Of a stretch of 10,116 nt of DNA, positions 6,174-10,116 are shown one piece after another. Where the stretch lies: positions 1 to 10,116 of the forward strand of contig RKRO01000480.1 of assembly GCA_007571355.1 (NCBI GenBank), given 5' to 3'. This DNA comes from Candidatus Poribacteria bacterium. Lineage in GTDB: Bacteria > Poribacteria > WGA-4E > WGA-3G. The notes beneath the pieces are model-generated. The model saw only the letters and a list, made by a program, of their open reading frames with translations. It was not told the DNA's origin and did no database searches. Position 1 is the first letter of the stretch, and each line of letters starts with the position of its first letter. The position numbers and the translations under genes are program-made.

Positions 6174-6297
6174 TAAGCGAGTTTCAATATTAGATATGCA
6201 CATGGTACGGCAATGCTGGGCGGGGCAACTCCGCCCTTACGCGCTTGGCATTTGCCCTGCATTAAAAAACCGAAAGATTATTATCTAATATCGCTTA
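6174..6297. repeat. Foldback (MITE-like) element in the EutN leader
   Basis: The ends are inverted: TAAGCGA (6174-6180) pairs with TCGCTTA (6291-6297), and TATTAGATA (6188-6196) pairs with TATCTAATA (6282-6290), leaving a 7-nt bulge on the left arm. Inside lies a second hairpin, GGGCGG (6218-6223) with CCGCCC (6231-6236), and the short palindrome GGCATTTGCC. The block ends 16 nt before the EutN ATG, just ahead of its ribosome site, so it would be transcribed from the promoter at 6103-6131. It could be an inserted miniature element or a structured leader. Confidence 0.6.
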
Positions 6298-6313
6298 AGA
6301 AAGGTTTAATTCA

Positions 6314-6601
6314 ATGATCCTTGGAAAAGTTACCGGGACAATCGTCGCGACGCAGAAAGATGAGAAGCTTATCGGTAGTAAATTGATGGTTGTCCAAGAT
6401 GTGGATCTGAATGGAGAAGTCGACCGGAAATATACAGTCGCTGTGGATGCGGTTGGCGCAGGCATCGGCGAGATTGTCCTCGTCGCAACGGGAAGTTCTG
6501 CGCGGCAAACCCAAGTCACATCGAACAAACCGGTTGATGCCGTGATCATGGCGATTGTTGATACCGTAGAAGTCGCTGGAAAAGTCCGGTATTATAAGTA
6601 G
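6314..6601 (+). CDS. EutN/CcmL-family bacterial microcompartment vertex protein
   Basis: The 95-residue product is the size of the pentameric proteins that cap the vertices of carboxysomes and metabolosomes. Family marks are M-I-L-G-x-V-x-G-T-I-V-A-T at the start, a dibasic or polar L-x-G-S-K-L segment (19-24), V-D45-A-V-G48-A-G-x-G-E53 lining the pore, G60-S-S-A-R64, and P73-V-D-A-x-I-x-A-I-V-D83. No hexameric shell gene (Pfam BMC) or encapsulated enzyme gene is in the window. It is followed after 58 nt by a folate cyclo-ligase gene on the same strand, apparently the same transcript. ATG start with AAAGG nine bases upstream. Such genes are known away from full shell operons in Planctomycetes-like bacteria, so it may serve a shell encoded elsewhere or have another role. 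Confidence 0.9.
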   Translation: MILGKVTGTIVATQKDEKLIGSKLMVVQDVDLNGEVDRKYTVAVDAVGAGIGEIVLVATGSSARQTQVTSNKPVDAVIMAIVDTVEVAGKVRYYK

Positions 6602-6659
6602 AAAACGAAGTCGGGGTTACAAACCCTTCCCACACGCGCATGTATAAGGGAGCAAAATA

Positions 6660-7250
6660 ATGGAACGTGAAAGCGTCCGCGCTGAAACGCTCCGCCAGCG
6701 TGACGGACTCGCCCCAGAGACCCGTGCCGTGTTCAGTCGACAGATTGTTGATACCGTCATGCATTGGATACAATATGAAGGTTTAGATGCTGTGATGCTC
6801 TATTTGAACATGCGGAGTGAGGTAGAAACGGACGGTCTCCTTGAAGGATTGCTCCATGCAGGAAAGCGAGTTGCCGCGCCTGTCATGAATACGGAGCGGA
6901 ACTGCCTGATACCGCGGCGAATACAAAGCGGAGAAACTAACTTGGTTCGCCATCGTTACGGTATGTTGGAACCGAGTACAACGTGTCCGATTTTTCCGGT
7001 CGAGCAGCTGCAGCTCATTGTTGTTCCCGGGATCGCCTTTGATCGGAGAGGATATCGCCTCGGATACGGTAAAGGCTTCTATGACCGGTTTCTCGCGAAC
7101 TGTCCACATGCCATTCCAATCGGGTTGGCATACCAGATACAAGTTGTAAAAGACACGTTTCCCGAAACATGGGATGTGCCGGTTCAGCACGTTTTTACGG
7201 AGACAGGTAGGATAGACGTTTCGTTACTCGGCAGCAATGAAAGGTCTTAA
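6660..7250 (+). CDS. 5-formyltetrahydrofolate cyclo-ligase (methenyltetrahydrofolate synthetase)
   Basis: This 196-residue cytosolic enzyme uses ATP to convert 5-formyltetrahydrofolate to 5,10-methenyltetrahydrofolate, returning a storage form to the one-carbon pool (EC 6.3.3.2). The length is normal. The signature region is complete: V-P123-G-I-A-F-D-R-R-G-Y-R-L-G135-Y-G-K-G-F-Y-D-R-F-L145, which holds the phosphate-binding loop. The earlier Y-L-N-M-R-S-E-V-E-T segment (48-57) and the G-K-R-V-A-A-P-V stretch (68-75) are the folate-side motifs. The ATG has GGGAG about eight bases upstream. A small hairpin (GGGTT at 6614-6618 with AACCC at 6622-6626) lies in the gap to EutN but has no T-run, so read-through is expected. 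The 3' end overlaps the convergent HhH gene by 27 nt. Confidence 0.92.
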   Translation: MERESVRAETLRQRDGLAPETRAVFSRQIVDTVMHWIQYEGLDAVMLYLNMRSEVETDGLLEGLLHAGKRVAAPVMNTERNCLIPRRIQSGETNLVRHRYGMLEPSTTCPIFPVEQLQLIVVPGIAFDRRGYRLGYGKGFYDRFLANCPHAIPIGLAYQIQVVKDTFPETWDVPVQHVFTETGRIDVSLLGSNERS

Positions 7251-7619
7251 TTTTTCGAGCGTCTTTGCGCCGATCCCTTTGACCTTCTGGAGATCGTCCA
7301 CGCTGCTAAAGTCGCCATGTTGCGTTCGGTAGTTGACAATCTTTTGTGCCGTTGCCCCGCCGATATTCGGCAACGTTTGGAGTTCTTCTACAGATGCGGT
7401 ATTGATATTCAGAAGTTCCGGTTTGCTCGGCGTTCCGGTGTTCGTTCCATTTTGTGGGCGAGCCCCGTTTGGCACAGCGATCAGATCGGGTTTTCCGAGG
7501 AAGATCGCAGGTGCGAACCGCCGTACCCCCCAGAAGGCTGCCCCCGCCAAAATCAGGACCATGAGAAAAGTGACTGCCCTCCAATAGTGTCGTTCAACGG
7601 CGTTTTCTATGTTATTCAT
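7224..7619 (-). CDS. ComEA-like helix-hairpin-helix DNA-binding protein, membrane-anchored
   Basis: The 131-residue protein has one N-terminal membrane segment (about 14-33, after a charged 13-residue head), a Pro/Gly/Asn/Thr-rich linker (43-67), and a C-terminal tandem helix-hairpin-helix domain. The marks are L-L-N-I-N-T-A-S-V-E-E-L (69-80), L83-P-N-I-G-G-A-T-A-Q-K-I-V (first HhH), F-S-S-V-D-D-L and V113-K-G-I-G-A-K-T-L-E-K-L (second HhH). This is the ComEA layout: an anchored, externally facing receptor for double-stranded DNA in competence, though many such proteins outside competent bacteria are uncharacterised. No comEC or other competence gene is nearby. ATG start with AGGAAGG five bases upstream. 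It runs towards the cyclo-ligase gene and overlaps its last nine codons. Confidence 0.88.
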   Translation of the reverse strand: MNNIENAVERHYWRAVTFLMVLILAGAAFWGVRRFAPAIFLGKPDLIAVPNGARPQNGTNTGTPSKPELLNINTASVEELQTLPNIGGATAQKIVNYRTQHGDFSSVDDLQKVKGIGAKTLEKLRPFIAAE

Positions 7620-7696
7620 CTCAACCTTCCTCTACCCTGTTCTGCCTTCATCATAGATGGATTGCGTTTCCTGCAAGTGCCGCAAGCGAACAGTTT

Positions 7697-7844
7697 ACGT
7701 TATGGTGAGTTTGATAAAACGACGGGCAATGAATTGCCCTACTACGAACTGCCCCTGACGACAAAACAGACGGGCAATCAATGGTTTCCCTACGACGAAC
7801 TGACAATCCATCTGAGCACATTCTTTATCAAACTCACGTTACGT
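7697..7844. repeat. MITE-like element with internal duplication
   Basis: GTGAGTTTGATAAA (7705-7718) and its exact reverse complement (7824-7837) bound the block, and ACGT lies just outside both arms (7697-7700, 7841-7844). Inside are two imperfect tandem units (7716-7751 and 7763-7802), sharing AAAAC, GACGGGCAAT, CCCTAC and ACGAACTG. Within the first unit GGGCAAT/ATTGCCC forms a perfect 7-bp palindrome (7724-7739). There is no coding capacity, so any mobility would need a transposase in trans. Confidence 0.6.
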
Positions 7845-8146
7845 TACAAACCCCTCGGAGAATCAATGCCCTTATTCGCAAAACGATGCCTGCATGGCTA
7901 AAATCTGGGCATTCACAACTTGGATTATTATACCATGTTTTTAGAAAGTCTACCACCTCTTTAAGTGAATGCGGGAAGTTTGTTTTTAGGGTCGTCTGGA
8001 AGGTGTTCTGTTACGAGTCAATTTTAGCGTTAAGCGGATAGGATTGTTCATAGAAAATAGGCGAGGGATATAAAAAAACTGGATTATGCTTGATATGGAA
8101 ACCGCTCTCTGCTAAAATAGGCTGCAAATTTGTATTTGGAGAGAAG

Positions 8147-8273
8147 TTATCGTAAAGCCCATACTTGTTGAAACACATCGCGCCGAAGCGGTGCCCTCTG
8201 CTTCTCCCCTGCTTGCGGGGGGGAAGGGGGTATCCTTGTCCAAGTGTGCCTCTATTTTTGGATGTTACGATAA
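8147..8273. repeat. Foldback element upstream of the Nramp-like gene
   Basis: TTATCGTAA (8147-8155) is mirrored by TTACGATAA (8265-8273), giving a 127-nt block. Its centre has a G/C-rich hairpin: CCCC (8206-8209), loop TGCTTGC, then a run of G from 8217. The right 33 nt (8241-8273) recur in inverted orientation downstream of the gene at 9848-9880. Confidence 0.6.
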
Positions 8274-8326
8274 ATATTTCGATGTATTGGGAATGATAAG
8301 AACCGTCAAAATATAAGGGGTAAAAT

Positions 8327-9823
8327 ATGGCAGATACCAATGAACGTGTCGCAGGGGGCGCGCTTCCCGATTGGGAAGTGACGGAACTTCCCGAACCACC
8401 GAGGTATCAATTTGGAAGAGCGTTTCGGAGCATCTTAGGTCCTGGTATCATTGCGTTAGGGGGTTCGATCGGTAGTGGGGAGTGGTTGTTGGGGCCGGCA
8501 ATCACTGCGCAGTACGGGGGAAGCCTACTTTGGATCGCGACAATCGCTATTTTATTACAGGCGATCCTAAACACAGAGGCGATCCGTTATACGCTTTACA
8601 CAGGCGAACCGATGTTGAGTGGCTACATGCGGTGTAAACCGGGCGCGCCGTTTTGGGCATCTTTCTATTCGGGCGTTAACTTTTTTGGGATTTGGCCCGG
8701 GTGGGCGATGACGGCTGCGACGGCACTCGCTGCGGCGTGGCTTGGCTATATGCCCCAAGATGCGGATAGCGGAACGGTGCGCCTGTTCGCCTATCTGATT
8801 TTCTTCGCGTGTTTAGGGATTGTGCTGTTCGGTGGCAAGATCTACAACGCCCTTGAGAAGGTGCAGCTTTTCATGGTCGTCTGGATTATTGGCTACCTCG
8901 TTGTCATTGATTTGTTCTTGGTTCCACCCAGCGTGTGGTGGACAACGATCAAAGGCTTCTTTAGTTTCGGTTCACTCCCGACACCCGGCCCTGATGGACA
9001 GGTCGATTGGCTGTTGCTTGGAGCATTCGCTGCGTACGCAGGCAGCGGTGGCTTGGGCAATGTCACAATTACGAATTATGTGCGCGATAAAGGATGGGGC
9101 ATGAGCAGTCTCGTCGGGGCAATTCCATCAATGATCGGTGGACAGAACGTGACGCTCTCACACTGGGGCAAGGTGTTTCGCATCTCACCGGAAAACCTCA
9201 AACGGTTCAAGGAGTGGTGGAAATACGTCCGATTTGAGCAGTACGGCATCTGGCTCATCGGGTGTTTTATCGGGATCGCGCTACCGGCGATGCTCACCAT
9301 AGCGTTTGTGCCTGCGGGTCAAGAGATAGATCAGTGGTCAGCGGCGGGTTTCCAAGCGGAGGGGCTCGCTGAAAAAGGCGGTAGGGTGATGTGGTATCTG
9401 ACACTGCTCTGTGGTTTCTGGGTACTGTTCTCAACACAACTTGGGGGCGTGGACGGTGTGCCCCGGACCTATACCGATATTATATGGACAGGGTTGAAAC
9501 GTGCGCGAAACCTCGGTGAACACAACTCGAAATGGATATATTATCCCATCCTCGGTGTCTATATCTTGTGGGGTATCATCGCGATGTATCTCGCCAAGCC
9601 GTTCTTTATGATTCTGGTATCGGCAACGATCGGTGGGTATCTATTGGTGATTACGGCGTTACACACGCTTTACGTCAACCGGAAGTTCTTGCCGAAGGAG
9701 ATACAAGCCCCTCTGTGGAAACAGATTGGGTTGGTATTGTGTGCGGGCTATTATTCAATCTTCGGGACTATCACTGTGTATCAAAAGGTGCTTGTGCCGT
9801 ATATTTTCCCAATTTTTGGATAG
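8327..9823 (+). CDS. Nramp-superfamily transporter-like integral membrane protein
   Basis: The 498-residue protein has a soluble N-terminus (1-35) and about eleven hydrophobic segments, the LeuT-like fold expected of Nramp. Family marks are G38-P-G-I-I-A-L-G, S47-I-G-S-G-E-W-L-L-G-P (first helix break), N82-T-E-A-I-R-Y-T-L-Y-T-G-E and the second break A-G-S-G-G-L-G-N-V-T (238-247). In canonical Nramp proteins helix 1 carries D-P-G-N and helix 6 a Met metal ligand (M-P-H). Here the aligned helix-1 positions read G-S-G-E and the helix-6 motif is absent. Transport of Mn2+/Fe2+ is therefore doubtful; the substrate may be another ion or solute. ATG start with AAGGGG six bases upstream. Similar SGEW-type proteins occur in Planctomycetes-like genomes. 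It stands alone, flanked by inverted repeats. Confidence 0.8.
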   Translation: MADTNERVAGGALPDWEVTELPEPPRYQFGRAFRSILGPGIIALGGSIGSGEWLLGPAITAQYGGSLLWIATIAILLQAILNTEAIRYTLYTGEPMLSGYMRCKPGAPFWASFYSGVNFFGIWPGWAMTAATALAAAWLGYMPQDADSGTVRLFAYLIFFACLGIVLFGGKIYNALEKVQLFMVVWIIGYLVVIDLFLVPPSVWWTTIKGFFSFGSLPTPGPDGQVDWLLLGAFAAYAGSGGLGNVTITNYVRDKGWGMSSLVGAIPSMIGGQNVTLSHWGKVFRISPENLKRFKEWWKYVRFEQYGIWLIGCFIGIALPAMLTIAFVPAGQEIDQWSAAGFQAEGLAEKGGRVMWYLTLLCGFWVLFSTQLGGVDGVPRTYTDIIWTGLKRARNLGEHNSKWIYYPILGVYILWGIIAMYLAKPFFMILVSATIGGYLLVITALHTLYVNRKFLPKEIQAPLWKQIGLVLCAGYYSIFGTITVYQKVLVPYIFPIFG

Positions 9824-9847
9824 AATGCCGCGTCGGAGGGGTAGCAG

Positions 9848-9964
9848 TTATCGTAACATCCGAAAACAGATGCACACTTGTCCGAAACCCTCTTAGCAAG
9901 GGGAGCAGCTGTAGCGTCCACTGTCAGTTTGCGGCCACAGACGCCCCCCTCCCCCCTGCTTGCG
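9848..9964. repeat. Second copy of the repeat flanking the Nramp-like gene, apparently cut by an IS
   Basis: Positions 9848-9880 match the reverse complement of 8241-8273 at 30 of 33 bases (TTATCGTAACATCC and GCACACTTG identical, with equal spacing). Further right, CCCCTGCTTGCG (9953-9964) equals 8206-8217, the left half of the G/C hairpin in the first element. The expected G-run is replaced after 9964 by unrelated sequence. Confidence 0.6.
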
Positions 9965-10116
9965 CTTACTGTTACCCATAAGTTTTTGTATGGTGTGTCC
10001 GGGCCTATCTCTAAGGCGTAGGGTTCTCTGGTGTTTCGTGAAAAAGGGCGAAGGTGTTAGAAATATCTGTCAGGCGTTGCCAGCCACGCCATAAGACCAT
10101 CACACCGGGGGGGCCA
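9965..10116 (-). mobile_element. Right end of an IS4-family insertion sequence (partial)
   Basis: The block from about 9965 to the window end contains the 3' end of a transposase gene. Its outer boundary is inferred: the hairpin repeat shared with 8206-8217 breaks off at 9964, and new sequence beginning CTTACTGTTACCC follows. The stop of the transposase lies 46 nt inside that boundary, a normal distance to an IS terminus. The other end and the flanking duplication lie outside the window. Confidence 0.5.
10011..10115 (-). CDS. IS4-family transposase, C-terminal 34 residues (partial)
   Basis: Read inwards from the right edge, the frame gives G-P-P-G-V-M-V-L-W-R-G-W-Q-R-L-T-D-I followed by a short tail and a TAG at 10011-10013. 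The G-x-P-G-x-x-V-L-W-R-G-W-Q-R-L-x-D pattern is typical of the C-terminus of Tn5/IS4-type DDE transposases, after the Y-R-E-K signature, which would lie outside the window. Only the tail is present, so whether the element is intact cannot be told. Confidence 0.72.
   Translation of the reverse strand, partial: GPPGVMVLWRGWQRLTDISNTFALFHETPENPTP

Larger units (their letters stand above)
7620..8326. other. Gene-poor spacer with two foldback elements
   Basis: This 707-nt stretch has no reading frame with both a ribosome site and protein-like composition. It contains a foldback element at 7697-7844, a second at 8147-8273, and between them an AT-rich stretch without recognised features. The Nramp-like gene's promoter was not identified; only its ribosome site (AAGGGG, 8316-8321) is clear. 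Confidence 0.55.

Noticed and set aside
6103..6288. 61-residue plus-strand ORF before EutN
   Set aside because: It begins on the -35 element of the promoter, covers the foldback repeat and has no ribosome site.
7317..7901. 194-residue plus-strand ORF
   Set aside because: Its first half is the antisense of the ComEA-like gene and its second half crosses the MITE-like element.
7781..8340. Two ORFs of 86 and 109 residues (plus 7781-8041, minus 8011-8340)
   Set aside because: They run across repeat elements, lack ribosome sites and have no protein-like pattern.
9532..9981. 149-residue plus-strand ORF
   Set aside because: It is an out-of-frame shadow of the transporter gene running on into the downstream repeat.

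Overview
The window most resembles a chromosome fragment from an uncultured, sponge- or marine-associated lineage of the Candidatus Poribacteria / Planctomycetes kind. This is inference. It rests on a stand-alone EutN/CcmL shell-vertex gene, an Uma2 nuclease, an Nramp-like transporter carrying SGEWLLGP in place of the canonical motif, an IS4-type transposase end, and many short hairpin repeats between genes. No rRNA, tRNA or CRISPR array was seen, so placement is only moderately secure.

From 1 to about 5.9 kb every gene reads on the minus strand. In window order these are: the first 30 codons of a probable AAC(3)-type aminoglycoside N-acetyltransferase (running off the left edge); the C-terminal third of a SAM-dependent methyltransferase without its catalytic half; a protein built of tandem zinc ribbons whose 3' end overlaps that fragment; a repeat-bearing spacer; a Gfo/Idh/MocA oxidoreductase; an Uma2 nuclease; a 118-residue membrane-anchored protein overlapping the Uma2 gene by 64 nt; an ECF sigma factor with a strong terminator; a doubtful leader ORF in front of it; and a ThiO-like glycine oxidase with a TTG start and a good promoter.

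A 444-nt divergent region (5870-6313) carries promoters for both sides, a 10-bp inverted repeat and a foldback element in the leader of the plus-strand pair EutN/CcmL and 5-formyltetrahydrofolate cyclo-ligase. A ComEA-like helix-hairpin-helix protein converges on the cyclo-ligase gene and overlaps its end by 27 nt.

From 7.6 kb to the end the region looks accessory. A 707-nt gene-poor spacer contains two foldback (MITE-like) elements. It is followed by a 498-residue Nramp-superfamily protein without recognisable metal-site motifs, bracketed by inverted copies of a 33-nt repeat. At the right edge lies the C-terminus of an IS4-family transposase, whose insertion appears to have cut a hairpin repeat.

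ThiO (thiamine thiazole precursor) and the cyclo-ligase (folate one-carbon pool) are cofactor-metabolism genes, but they lie on opposite strands and there is no evidence of a shared pathway operon. I found no clear multi-gene novel system. The strongest leads are the zinc-ribbon array protein next to a beheaded methyltransferase, the orphan shell-vertex gene with its structured leader, and the divergent Nramp-like transporter bracketed by repeats.
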